Shown here: positions 26,732 to 35,370 of the stretch, piece after piece
How positions within the stretch are numbered: position 1 is the first letter of the stretch
How the letters are laid out: each line of letters starts with the position of its first letter
From: DASPKM01 sp963817075
Lineage (GTDB): Bacteria; Bacteroidota; Bacteroidia; Chitinophagales; Chitinophagaceae
Direction of reading: 5' to 3'
DNA length: 64,000 nt
Assembly: GCA_963817075.1 (NCBI GenBank)
Contig: CAWFMT010000002.1
Span: 496,001 to 560,000 of the forward strand
Program-made: the position numbers and the translations under genes
Notes under the pieces: generated by a model
Databases searched by the model: none
Told to the model about the DNA's origin: nothing
Seen by the model: the letters and a program-made list of their open reading frames with translations, nothing else

Positions 26732-27316
26732 ATGGGGGAAGAGCAAAATATGAATGGATTGCCAAGAGGTTGGACGAAGAAGAAACTTGGTGAGGTGTGC
26801 GATTTGCAAAATGGGTTTGCTTTCAAATCTCAAGATTACATTGCCCGTTCTAACACGTTAGTGTTCAGAATGAGTCAAATTAGACCTGGAGGAATTTTAG
26901 ATCTAAATCATAATTCTAAGTATTTGCCTGATGATTTTCTTGAAAAATATAAGGACTATTTGTTGAAAGATGGCGACGTTGTAATTGCAATGACGGATAT
27001 GGCAAATGAAACAAAAATATTAGGGTTGCCAACATATTTTAAAGCGGATCAAAGAAACTTCTTGCTAAATCAACGTGTAGGGAAACTGTTTGATATTAAC
27101 AAAGACGAAGTTGATGTGAAATTTCTAAGGTATATGTTGTCTTCACCAAATATTGTTGAATATTATAAGTCATTTGGAAAGGGGGCCCTGCAAATCAACC
27201 TTGGAAAAAATGATATTTTGAATGCTCAAATACCCATACCGCTATTAAAAACTCAGCAACAATTTGTATCCAAAATCGAAGAACTCTTTAGTGAATTAGA
27301 TAAAGGCATTGAATAA
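26732..27316 (+). CDS. hsdS: Type I specificity subunit HsdS, N-terminal half (ends at in-frame TAA)
   Basis: A 194-residue half-subunit with one target-recognition domain: LPRGWTKKKLGEVCDLQNG opening and a GALQINLGKNDILNAQIPIP end, followed by the first central coiled coil (QQQFVSKIEELFSELDKGIE). TAA at 27314-27316 interrupts the coiled coil, and the next codon continues in frame with the second half. The stop most likely replaces a glutamate codon (GAA to TAA). Half-S subunits with one TRD can dimerise in some type I systems, so activity with a symmetrical target is possible. Confidence 0.88.
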   Translation: MGEEQNMNGLPRGWTKKKLGEVCDLQNGFAFKSQDYIARSNTLVFRMSQIRPGGILDLNHNSKYLPDDFLEKYKDYLLKDGDVVIAMTDMANETKILGLPTYFKADQRNFLLNQRVGKLFDINKDEVDVKFLRYMLSSPNIVEYYKSFGKGALQINLGKNDILNAQIPIPLLKTQQQFVSKIEELFSELDKGIE

Positions 27317-28030
27317 TTGAAAACTGCACAACAACAATTAAAAGTTTACCGGCAAGCTGTGTTAAAATGGGCTTTTGACGGAAAGCTAACGAATGCAGAT
27401 GTAAAGGAAGGTGAGCTGCCTGAAGGATGGAGCTGGAAGCAGTTAAAGGAAATTACCTCCCTTCTTGGAGATGGATTGCACGGAACTCCTGAGTACACAG
27501 AAAACGGAGAATATTACTTTATAAATGGCAATAACTTATCTGATGGGAAAATTTTACTTAAACCCTCTACCAAAAGAATCACCTCTGATGAATATCAAAA
27601 GCATAAAAAGAATCTAAATGAAACAACTATTCTTGTTTCTATTAATGGAACTTTAGGAAATACAGCTTTTTATAATGGCGAAAAAGTTATTCTTGGTAAA
27701 AGTGCATGTTACTTTAATTTAAATAAGGAAGTAGATAAGCATTATATCAGGTACATACTTACTAGTCAAAGATTTCTAAATTATGCATATAGAACAGCAA
27801 CAGGTAGTACAATTCCAAATGTTTCATTGAAGGCCATGAGAGAATTTGAAATTTCTGTTCCTGGTCTTGACGAGCAACAAAAAATTGTTCAGGAAATAGA
27901 AAGCCGCCTTAGTGTTTGTGATAAAATTGAAGAAACAATAACCAACAGCTTAAAGCAGGCGGAGGCTTTACGGCAAAGTATTTTAAAGAAGGCGTTTGAG
28001 GGGAAATTGATAGCTGAAAATCAAAACTAA
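27317..28030 (+). CDS. hsdS: Type I specificity subunit HsdS, C-terminal half
   Basis: Continues directly after the TAA in the same frame, with TTG as the only start at the junction. It has the rest of the central conserved region (QQQLKVYRQAVLKWAFDGKL), a second TRD (LPEGWSWKQLKEI, then TGSTIPNVSLKAMREFEI) and the distal coiled coil (DEQQKIVQEIESRLSVCDKI ... SILKKAFEGKL). Together the halves would make an ordinary ~430-residue HsdS. The last ~105 bases are duplicated at 28546-28650. Confidence 0.88.
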   Translation: MKTAQQQLKVYRQAVLKWAFDGKLTNADVKEGELPEGWSWKQLKEITSLLGDGLHGTPEYTENGEYYFINGNNLSDGKILLKPSTKRITSDEYQKHKKNLNETTILVSINGTLGNTAFYNGEKVILGKSACYFNLNKEVDKHYIRYILTSQRFLNYAYRTATGSTIPNVSLKAMREFEISVPGLDEQQKIVQEIESRLSVCDKIEETITNSLKQAEALRQSILKKAFEGKLIAENQN

Positions 28031-28034
28031 TAAT

Positions 28035-28538
28035 ATGGACAGTTTAGAAGTTTTCATTACTAAAGCAGCGGTAATTGCCGGTGCAGGGTTTTTCTTATGG
28101 AAAGTAATTGCTGGGTGGCTAGTTGTTAATTTAGAAGTTTCTATTGAAACAGAAAGACAGGCGGAAACTGATAAGGAGGATTTGCTTGCATTCAAACTAA
28201 TATTTAAAAAGGGAAATACAGACACACTTCAAATAAAAGATATTCAAGCAAGAGTAAGACTTGAAAATGAAAGTAATATTATTAAAGTCTTTACATTTTC
28301 GGAAATCCACAAACTAAGTGCAAATAATAATAAAGTTGATTGGAGTAATTTGAACTCTGACAGGAAGAATATCTCTCTGTCCCCAGGTGAGTCTGTTCAT
28401 TTGGGCAGGTTTGTTAGAGTGCCAGTAGGCGTTCCAGTAATAGTTGAAGCAGTTTTGCATGGCACAAGAACACTCTGGGGAAGAGGATTTCAATGGAGAG
28501 CTTCCTGCGCATCTTTGCCTAAAGAAATAAAAGAATAA
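28035..28538 (+). CDS. Membrane-anchored hypothetical protein inserted in the type I locus
   Basis: A 167-residue protein, 4 bp after hsdS. A single N-terminal helix (KAAVIAGAGFFLWKVIAGWL) anchors a ~130-residue beta-rich domain (DLLAFKLIFKKGNTD, SLSPGESVHLGRFVRVPVG). Homologues with this layout occur in Bacteroidota defence islands, but the name is unknown to me. It lies between the real hsdS end and a degenerate copy of that end, which marks it as inserted cargo. Confidence 0.65.
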   Translation: MDSLEVFITKAAVIAGAGFFLWKVIAGWLVVNLEVSIETERQAETDKEDLLAFKLIFKKGNTDTLQIKDIQARVRLENESNIIKVFTFSEIHKLSANNNKVDWSNLNSDRKNISLSPGESVHLGRFVRVPVGVPVIVEAVLHGTRTLWGRGFQWRASCASLPKEIKE

Positions 28539-28545
28539 AAAGCCA

Positions 28546-28650
28546 CTTTAGTGTTTTGTGATAAGATTGAAGAAACAATAACTAACGGCCTAAAAGAGAA
28601 AGAGGTTTTACGGCAAGTAGTTTAAAAAGGTTATTTGAAGCAAGTTCATA
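28546..28650 (+). repeat. Degenerate duplicate of the hsdS 3' end
   Basis: About 105 bases matching 27905-28010 at roughly 80 percent by eye (TGATAAGATTGAAGAAACAA and the TTTTACGGCAA stretch). It carries stops and small indels. It follows the inserted gene at 28035-28538, giving a direct duplication around it. Confidence 0.85.
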
Positions 28651-28690
28651 GACGCGATTAGTCAGTCACCATATTCTAAATAATACTATC

Positions 28691-30508
28691 ATGAGGGCAA
28701 AATCAAAAAAAACAAGTGGGTATACCATTTATGCAGTTTCAGGAACTAACACAATTTCGTTTGCAATTGACTTCAGAGATGCAGACACTTCAGGGCTTTT
28801 GGGTTTTTCTGTTGAAAGAATTGATAAGAATAGTGGCGAAAGAAAGTTTGCTGACGGATTTAAAGTATTTCGTGAAGTATTTCCTGAACCGAATCAAAAT
28901 ACAGTTGTAAGTACCTATACGCAACCAGTACAAAGTTTTGTTTGGGATGATTTTACCTGCTACGACAATACGGAATATGAATATTATTTTTATCCGCTAA
29001 AAGGAACGCCTAAGAACCTCGACAGGTCTGCAAAGCCAGTAATAGTAAACATTACTACGGAAGAAGCCTTTACTAAAAATAATACACATGATATATTCTT
29101 TAACAGGGGTGTTGCTAGCAGCCAGGCATATAGAAGAAAATTTTTTAACCTCCCGCCGGATGAAATTACCAATCCTGATATGAAACGTGCAGCCTTAAAT
29201 TGGTTAAGTCGCCAATTAGATGATGCAATATTGAAATTTATAAAGCAAGCTAAAAGAGGAGATACATTATTGGGTTGTTTTTATGAATTCCACTATCTGC
29301 CCGTTGTTCAGGCATTTAAAGATGCCATAGACAGAGGTGTAATTGTCAAACTAATTATTGACGCAAAAGAAAACGAAAGCACAGACAAAAAAACCGGAAA
29401 ATTTCATGAAAGTTTTCCACGACTAGCCAATCTTAAGGTATTGGCTGATGTTGGCATACCAGCCTCAAAGTCGGCCGGTATTATATATAAAAGAGAGGCC
29501 AATACTGGCTCGATACAGCATAATAAATTTATCGTTTACATTGATAGTGCCAAGCAAAACAAGCCTACAGAAGTATGGACCGGCTCAACCAATATTTCCA
29601 TGGGGGGCGTACATGGACAGACCAATGTAGGTCATTGGCTTCGTGATAAGAAAGCAGCAGAAAAATACTTTCAGTATTGGGAACTTCTTAGTGATGACCC
29701 TGGTGGGAAGGAAGGTGACGATAGAGCAACGGTAACGATAAAAAACAAAGAATTAAAAACTAGTATAGAAGAGCTACAGTCGAATATTGTCTTTAATTCA
29801 TGGGATGATATACCAGAAGGTGTTACTCCTGTATTTAGTCCGAGAAGTGGCCTCTCAGTTTTAGAGACCTATGTTAATATGTTTGATAATGCAGAAAACA
29901 TGGCATGTGTGACACTGGCTTTTGGAATCAATAAATTATTCAAAGATTTTCTGATCGATAATACCGATGAAAATCATATTTCTTTTCTTCTTTTGGAAAA
30001 GGAAGACAAAGGGAAGAAAAATAGTAAAGACCCATTCAGGTATATTGGTGCTAAACAAAATGTTTATAAATCATGGGGGGCTTACTTAGAAGATAATCTT
30101 TATAATTGGGCTAGAGAAGTCACAACCAGGCATTTGGGGTTGAACGTACATGTCGCATATATCCATTCAAAGTTTTTATTGGTCGATCCGTTGAGCAATG
30201 ATCCAGTGGTAGTAACCGGTTCTGCCAACTTTAGCGCAGACTCGACTAATAGCAATGATGAAAACATGCTAATTATCAGGGGTAATAAAAGAGTTGCAGA
30301 TATATATTTTACAGAATTCAATAGACTGTTTCATCACTTTTATTTTCGTTCAGTTTATAAAAAAGTAACAGAAAATAATCGAGGTGACGCCGGAAGTATT
30401 TTCTTGGCTCCAAACGATAGTTGGTTAAGTAAGTATGAAGAAGGGAAATTTCGATATAAAAGAGTGGATATGTTCTCAAAAATGGAAGGTTTTACTACAG
30501 AGGCATGA
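28691..30508 (+). CDS. Double-HKD phospholipase D-like protein
   Basis: A 605-residue protein. Residues ~10-120 form a fibronectin-III-like beta domain (TQPVQSFVWDDFTCYDN). Residues ~155-600 contain two PLD repeats: motif 1 QHNKFIVYID with GSTNISMGG, and motif 2 IHSKFLLVD with GSANFSADS and an acidic NDENM end. Motif 1 has one extra residue between lysine and aspartate. PLD proteins with two HKD motifs act as nucleases or lipases. No signal peptide. Its place beside a Septu-like pair inside a type I locus suggests a cytosolic defence effector (inference). Confidence 0.85.
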   Translation: MRAKSKKTSGYTIYAVSGTNTISFAIDFRDADTSGLLGFSVERIDKNSGERKFADGFKVFREVFPEPNQNTVVSTYTQPVQSFVWDDFTCYDNTEYEYYFYPLKGTPKNLDRSAKPVIVNITTEEAFTKNNTHDIFFNRGVASSQAYRRKFFNLPPDEITNPDMKRAALNWLSRQLDDAILKFIKQAKRGDTLLGCFYEFHYLPVVQAFKDAIDRGVIVKLIIDAKENESTDKKTGKFHESFPRLANLKVLADVGIPASKSAGIIYKREANTGSIQHNKFIVYIDSAKQNKPTEVWTGSTNISMGGVHGQTNVGHWLRDKKAAEKYFQYWELLSDDPGGKEGDDRATVTIKNKELKTSIEELQSNIVFNSWDDIPEGVTPVFSPRSGLSVLETYVNMFDNAENMACVTLAFGINKLFKDFLIDNTDENHISFLLLEKEDKGKKNSKDPFRYIGAKQNVYKSWGAYLEDNLYNWAREVTTRHLGLNVHVAYIHSKFLLVDPLSNDPVVVTGSANFSADSTNSNDENMLIIRGNKRVADIYFTEFNRLFHHFYFRSVYKKVTENNRGDAGSIFLAPNDSWLSKYEEGKFRYKRVDMFSKMEGFTTEA

Positions 30509-30564
30509 TAAGGTTTAAATTGAACCTTCTAACTTCTTTTGGCAATCATAAAAAATGGGTTCAA

Positions 30565-30593
30565 TTTGTTGCTATCGAAATAAACTAAATTTA
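30565..30593 (+). promoter_or_regulatory. Candidate Bacteroidota promoter upstream of ptuA
   Basis: TTTG at 30565-30568, 17 bases, then TAAATTTA at 30586-30593, close to the TTTG/TAnnTTTG consensus of Bacteroidota sigma-ABfr promoters. It lies 19 bases before the ATG of the ATPase gene, so the leader would be very short. Confidence 0.35.
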
Positions 30594-30612
30594 GTATCAA
30601 AATTTTTTTAGG

Positions 30613-31953
30613 ATGAGAGTGCTCTCTAGCCGACAATATAAAAAACAGAAAGTGCATGGGCACTATTTTCTTGATTTCAGTATAGAAAACGTACGATGCT
30701 ATGGTAAAAAGCAAACGTTAAAATTGACGGATGCCAAGGGTAAGCCCTATCATTGGACCATTATCCTAGGAGATAATGGTGTTGGTAAAACATCAATTCT
30801 TAAGGGTTTGGTATCTCTGGCGCCGTCTCCCAAAAACATATATGGTGATAAGCAAAAAATAAAACTTTATCCCGGTCTATACGATTGGAAAGAGGAATGG
30901 GACACCAAACGCTTTGACGGCAAATTAAAATCTGTCTTGGATGCAAACACGATAGGTGCATATGGATTCAATAAATTATTAAAAGACTTCAAACTCTCGT
31001 TACATGTAGAACAGGCGCATGATAGTTTCAATAATATAAAACATAATGAGGAGCAGTATAGTGAAATCGGTGATTTTTTGTGCTTTGCTTACGGCGCTTC
31101 ACGCAAAATGGGGCGCAGTTCTTTCAGTAACGAGAAATTTTCTACTGCTAGCATTAGTTTGTTTAATGATGAAGCTCCATTGATAAATGTAGAAGAGTTT
31201 TTTATGCAGGCTGATTATGAAGCTAAAACTTCACGGTCTGCTTTGTCTACTGCTCAGCGTAATAAAGTAAAACAACTCTTGCTAGATATTCTGCCTGAAG
31301 TTACAAACCTGCGTATAGCCAAGTCTCAAAGGGGAGGAAGATATGTTGAAGTAAAAACTCCTTACGGATGGGTAAAAATTAGTGAAATGAGTTTAGGATA
31401 TAAAAGTTTGATAGCGTGGGTGGTTGATTTCGCCAGTCGGATGTATCACTATCATAGTACAAAAGCTAATCCCTTTTCTGAACCGGCTGTTGTTCTTATT
31501 GATGAAATTGATTTGCATCTGCACCCTAAATGGCAGCGCAAAGTATTAGGGTTTTTGTCAAAGAAATTCCCTAATACACAATTTATTGCTACTGCCCATA
31601 GTCCATTGATAGTACAGGCTGCCGCTAATGCCAATCTTGTTTTATTAAAAAGAAAAGGTGCCCAGGTAATTATTGACAATAATCCGGAAATGGTTAATAA
31701 TTGGCGCATAGATCAGGTTCTCACAAGTGATTTATTTGGTCTTGAAACCTCCCGTCGCCCCGATGTGCAAAAAATGATGGATGACCGAAAGAAAATACTA
31801 TCCAAAGAGAAAATCTCAGCGGGGGACAAATCAAAACTTAACAAAATCCAAGAAAATCTTGGCGAGGTTCCGGTATATGAAACCAAGATTGAAAAAAATG
31901 CGTTTTCGGCGGTGGATAAAGTTGCAGAACTATTAAATATTAAAGCAGAATGA
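30613..31953 (+). CDS. ptuA: Septu-like ATPase PtuA
   Basis: A 446-residue AAA/ABC-type ATPase: strand FSIENVRCYG, P-loop GDNGVGKTSI, signature region MSLGYKSLIAWV, Walker B VVLIDEIDLHLHP, and the H-switch ATAHSPLIVQA. This is the RecF/OLD-like class without a TOPRIM domain, as in PtuA of Septu defence. The next gene, an HNH nuclease with TIGR02646-like sequence, overlaps by 4 bp (ATGA), the classic PtuA-PtuB layout. PtuA oligomers are thought to hold PtuB until phage infection. Confidence 0.82.
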   Translation: MRVLSSRQYKKQKVHGHYFLDFSIENVRCYGKKQTLKLTDAKGKPYHWTIILGDNGVGKTSILKGLVSLAPSPKNIYGDKQKIKLYPGLYDWKEEWDTKRFDGKLKSVLDANTIGAYGFNKLLKDFKLSLHVEQAHDSFNNIKHNEEQYSEIGDFLCFAYGASRKMGRSSFSNEKFSTASISLFNDEAPLINVEEFFMQADYEAKTSRSALSTAQRNKVKQLLLDILPEVTNLRIAKSQRGGRYVEVKTPYGWVKISEMSLGYKSLIAWVVDFASRMYHYHSTKANPFSEPAVVLIDEIDLHLHPKWQRKVLGFLSKKFPNTQFIATAHSPLIVQAAANANLVLLKRKGAQVIIDNNPEMVNNWRIDQVLTSDLFGLETSRRPDVQKMMDDRKKILSKEKISAGDKSKLNKIQENLGEVPVYETKIEKNAFSAVDKVAELLNIKAE

Positions 31954-32795
31954 TACAGGTAAAAAAATCAAAAAAAATACCCATTGTTCTGTCAGGGAAA
32001 GGTAAGACAAAAATAAAAGAGATGTGTGATGCGTATATTGCCAACCCTGGTGTATACAGTAAAGCGTATAATAAAAAGACTAACCCCTTTAAGTTTGAAT
32101 TTGATGGAAATATTTATGGTCCTTCTGAAGTCAAGAAGCAACTAAAAGAGGACCAACTAAATAAATGTTGTTTTTGTGAGAATAAAGACTTCGATGATAT
32201 CGCCCATGGTGACGTTGAGCATTTCAGACCCAAATCTGCTTTCGTACGGGACGAGAAAAACAAAGGTTTTTTAAGACCCGGCTATTATTGGATGGCTTAT
32301 GAATGGTCGAACCTTTTTTTCTCCTGCCAAATATGTAACCAGAGTTTTAAAAGGAATTATTTTCCTATTACAGACGAAAAAAAACGTGCAAAATGCCATA
32401 CTGATAAACTAGAATCGGTGAGAATTACTTTACTTATTGATCCGGGCAAAGAAGACCCTGAAAAACACATTGGCTTTCGGGATGAAATTCCTTTTCATAA
32501 AACCCTCAAAGGAGAATTATCAATAAAGTATTTTGGAATAGATAGGGATAAACTCAATGAAAAAAGAAGAAAACATTTGGAAGAAGTAAGAAGAAATATT
32601 GTTCTTGCACAAATTAAAGTGTCGGATCTGTCTGCAGTACAGAAAAAAGAAACTAAAGACCTTTTGGGCGCTACCACAGATAAAGAGTTAGCCGATATAA
32701 TTGATACTGCGAAGAATTACATTGCAAATGCGGCAAAACAAAGTGCAGCATTCACTAGCATGGTGAGAAATAGATTTCCCAAACTGCAGCGATAG
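31950..32795 (+). CDS. ptuB: Septu-like HNH nuclease PtuB
   Basis: A 281-residue HNH endonuclease. CCFCENKDF starts the zinc knuckle, DVEHFRPKSAF is the HNH histidine strand, YYWMAYEWSNLFFSCQICN carries the asparagine and second CxxC, and KRNYFPI the last part. Matches the PtuB/TIGR02646 pattern. The stop codon TAG at 32793-32795 abuts exactly a degenerate copy of the hsdM 5' end, a sign of where the cassette was joined. Confidence 0.83.
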   Translation: MIQVKKSKKIPIVLSGKGKTKIKEMCDAYIANPGVYSKAYNKKTNPFKFEFDGNIYGPSEVKKQLKEDQLNKCCFCENKDFDDIAHGDVEHFRPKSAFVRDEKNKGFLRPGYYWMAYEWSNLFFSCQICNQSFKRNYFPITDEKKRAKCHTDKLESVRITLLIDPGKEDPEKHIGFRDEIPFHKTLKGELSIKYFGIDRDKLNEKRRKHLEEVRRNIVLAQIKVSDLSAVQKKETKDLLGATTDKELADIIDTAKNYIANAAKQSAAFTSMVRNRFPKLQR

Positions 32796-32852
32796 TGTCC
32801 ACCAACCAAATCCTCTCCAAAGTCTGGTTCTTCTGCAATCCTCTGCATGATA
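32795..32852 (+). repeat. Degenerate duplicate of the hsdM 5' end
   Basis: GTGTCCACCAACCAAATC and the following ~40 bases match 33529-33585, the start of hsdM, at about 85 percent by eye, with the frame lost. It separates ptuB from the GxxExxY gene. Confidence 0.88.
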
Positions 32853-32999
32853 ATCGTGTCTGAACTATGATTTTTTTCATTGAATGAATACTCTGATTTT
32901 ATTTTTAAACCACAATCCGGTTTGCCGGATAAATAATCCTCTTTCAAAGCAATAACCTTTAAACATCTTGATTTAGTGATTACTTTGAGTGAAATAATC

Positions 33000-33434
33000 A
33001 TGGCCCATCATAAAATCAATCCAATCAATGTGCAAAGACAAGGAATGATCAACGAGAAATACCCTGAAAGTGAATTAACCGGCAAAATCATCGGATGCTG
33101 TATGGAGGTACACCGGATTTTGGGCAATGGTTTCCAGGAAGTGATTTATCAGCGTGCATTAGCTATTGAGTTCGACAGGCGAAGTATTCATTTTTCGAGG
33201 GAACATGAAATAGATATTTTCTATAAAGAGGAATATATCGGAAGAAGGAGAGCTGATTTTTTCGTTGAAGGCAGAGTGATGCTTGAAATAAAAGCCTTAA
33301 TTCATTTAGAGGATGTTCATTTAGCACAGGCAATAAATTACCTGGAAGCTTATGGATTAGGAATCGGGTTGTTGGTTAATTTCGGCGCAAAAAGTTTGGA
33401 ATTCAAAAGAGTAATGAAAAAGTTTAACCTATAA
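33000..33434 (+). CDS. GxxExxY protein
   Basis: A 144-residue protein with the defining motif GNGFQEVIY (GxxExxY) after a helix (LTGKIIGCCMEVHRIL), then ADFFVEGRVMLEIKA, a PD-(D/E)XK-like D...ExK arrangement, and LAQAINYLEAYGLGIGLLVNFG. The family is common near defence and mobile loci in Bacteroidota; the biochemical role is not firmly known. Start chosen at 33000. It is enclosed by the degenerate and real hsdM starts, so it is inserted cargo. Confidence 0.85.
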   Translation: MAHHKINPINVQRQGMINEKYPESELTGKIIGCCMEVHRILGNGFQEVIYQRALAIEFDRRSIHFSREHEIDIFYKEEYIGRRRADFFVEGRVMLEIKALIHLEDVHLAQAINYLEAYGLGIGLLVNFGAKSLEFKRVMKKFNL

Positions 33435-33528
33435 TTTGAATGGTTAAATGAACATAGTGTAGAAGGGAGAAATCATAGTTAGTCAATCAATCATTTTAAT
33501 CACAGTTTAAGACAATAGCAAACAAGAA

Positions 33529-35016
33529 ATGTCCACCAACCAAATCATCTCCAAAGTCTGGTCCTTCTGCAATACCCTTCGTGATGATGGTTTGGGTTAT
33601 GGAGATTACCTTGAGCAGTTAACCTACCTGCTTTTTTTAAAAATGTCAGATGAATATACAAGGCCTCCACACAGCCGTAATCTGCCCATACCCAAAAAGT
33701 ACAACTGGCAAAGTTTAACTCCCTTGCGTGGTGCTGAGTTGGAAGTTCATTATATCAATATTCTTCGTGAGCTGGGAAAAGAGAAAGGCATACTCGGACA
33801 AATATTTACTAAGAGCCAGAATAAAATTCAGGATCCTGCCAAGCTCTACAAACTGGTAGACCTTATAGATAAGGAGAACTGGGTAATGATGGGCGCCGAT
33901 GTAAAGGGAGATATTTATGAAGGACTGCTCGAGAAAAATGCAGAAGATACCAAGAGCGGTGCGGGCCAGTATTTTACGCCTCGTTCGCTCATCAGGGCGA
34001 TGGTGGAATGTGCGCGCCCTGAGCCCATGAAGACCATCGCCGATCCTGCTTGCGGTACGGGTGGGTTCTTTTTAGCAGCTTATGATTTTATTGTAGCCAC
34101 GAATACAGATTTAAACAGAGATCAAAATAAATTCCTCAAGTTCAAAACATTTTGGGGTAATGAAATTGTTGCAGGTACAAGACGGCTTGCTTTGATGAAT
34201 CTCTTTCTGCATAACATAGGCGATATAGACAGCGACAACAACATTTCCCCAGCCGATGCACTGGTTGCATCATCACCGGAACGTTATGATTATGTTCTGG
34301 CTAATCCACCCTTTGGCAAGAAAAGCAGCCAGACCTTTACCAACGAAGAAGGCGAGCAGGAAAAAGAAGACCTGACTTACAATCGCCAGGATTTTTGGGC
34401 AACCACCAGTAACAAGCAATTAAATTTTGTACAGCATATACGCTCGATGCTCAAACCAACGGGCAAGGCGGCGGTTGTTATTCCGGATAATGTTTTGTTT
34501 GAAGGTGGGGCAGGAGAGACGGTAAGAAAAAAATTGCTTGAAACAACTGATGTGCATACCATACTTCGTTTACCAACCGGCATCTTTTATGCCAACGGTG
34601 TAAAAGCAAATGTTGTTTTCTTCGATAACAAACCTTCCAGCAAAGACCCATGGACTAAGGAAATCTGGTTTTATGACTACCGAACGAACATTCATCATAC
34701 CCTTAAAAAAAATCCTTTAAAACTGAGCGATCTGCAGGATTTCATTACCTGCTATAATGCAAAGAACCGACAAAAACGAAAAGAGACTTTTCATCCAACC
34801 GAGAACCCCGAAGGTCGCTGGAGAAAATTTTCTTACGAAGAAATTATTGCCCGAGATAAAACATCATTAGACATCACCTGGCTAAAAGATAAATCACTTG
34901 CCGATTTGGATAATCTCCCCGATCCTGATGTATTAGCTGAAGAAATTGTGGAAAATTTAGAAAGTGCCTTAGATGGATTTAAAGCAATTATTGCGCAGTT
35001 AAAGAAAGAAAGCTAG
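33529..35016 (+). CDS. hsdM: Type I DNA methyltransferase M subunit
   Basis: A 495-residue adenine methyltransferase. A helical HsdM_N domain (residues 1-135) is followed by the catalytic domain with SAM motif I DPACGTGGFF, catalytic NPPFG, and the supporting SGAGQYFTPR stretch. Length is normal. It methylates adenine together with HsdS. It is separated from hsdS by 5.5 kb of cargo. Confidence 0.95.
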   Translation: MSTNQIISKVWSFCNTLRDDGLGYGDYLEQLTYLLFLKMSDEYTRPPHSRNLPIPKKYNWQSLTPLRGAELEVHYINILRELGKEKGILGQIFTKSQNKIQDPAKLYKLVDLIDKENWVMMGADVKGDIYEGLLEKNAEDTKSGAGQYFTPRSLIRAMVECARPEPMKTIADPACGTGGFFLAAYDFIVATNTDLNRDQNKFLKFKTFWGNEIVAGTRRLALMNLFLHNIGDIDSDNNISPADALVASSPERYDYVLANPPFGKKSSQTFTNEEGEQEKEDLTYNRQDFWATTSNKQLNFVQHIRSMLKPTGKAAVVIPDNVLFEGGAGETVRKKLLETTDVHTILRLPTGIFYANGVKANVVFFDNKPSSKDPWTKEIWFYDYRTNIHHTLKKNPLKLSDLQDFITCYNAKNRQKRKETFHPTENPEGRWRKFSYEEIIARDKTSLDITWLKDKSLADLDNLPDPDVLAEEIVENLESALDGFKAIIAQLKKES

Positions 35017-35098
35017 CAAATTAAGACTCATTGAACCTGGAAGGGTACTTAAAGATTTATCAATTAAGTTTGGTGAAGCTTTCGCAGGTATAGTTAGT

Positions 35099-35335
35099 AT
35101 GACAAAATATATAGGAAAAATACCCGAACATCATCGTGACGACAATATTAAGTGGCTTGTGATTGAACCACATGTTCACCAAAATAGTATTGTTGGATAT
35201 TTCATGTTTTTCCACGAGGATATAAGTCAGTCCGCAATTTGGGATAGTTGGTATCAATCTTTGGAACATGCATTTGAGCACGGGGAAGATTATGGCATTA
35301 AAAGAGAAGATTGGATGGATGAAAATTCAAACTAA
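35099..35335 (+). CDS. Hypothetical small protein
   Basis: Seventy-eight residues, acidic, ending HGEDYGIKREDW. The frame is open ~75 bases upstream (GRVLKDLSIKFGEAF), so the gene may be the tail of a longer one. Unknown; no domain recognised. It follows hsdM by 80 bases on the same strand. Confidence 0.5.
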   Translation: MTKYIGKIPEHHRDDNIKWLVIEPHVHQNSIVGYFMFFHEDISQSAIWDSWYQSLEHAFEHGEDYGIKREDWMDENSN

Positions 35336-35370
35336 TGTCTCACCTGCTCACCAATCCCAAATAAACTTGA

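Noticed and set aside
30613..32795. Retron or OLD/Gabija system
   Set aside because: There is no reverse transcriptase, no TOPRIM domain and no UvrD-like helicase; ATPase plus HNH fits Septu best.
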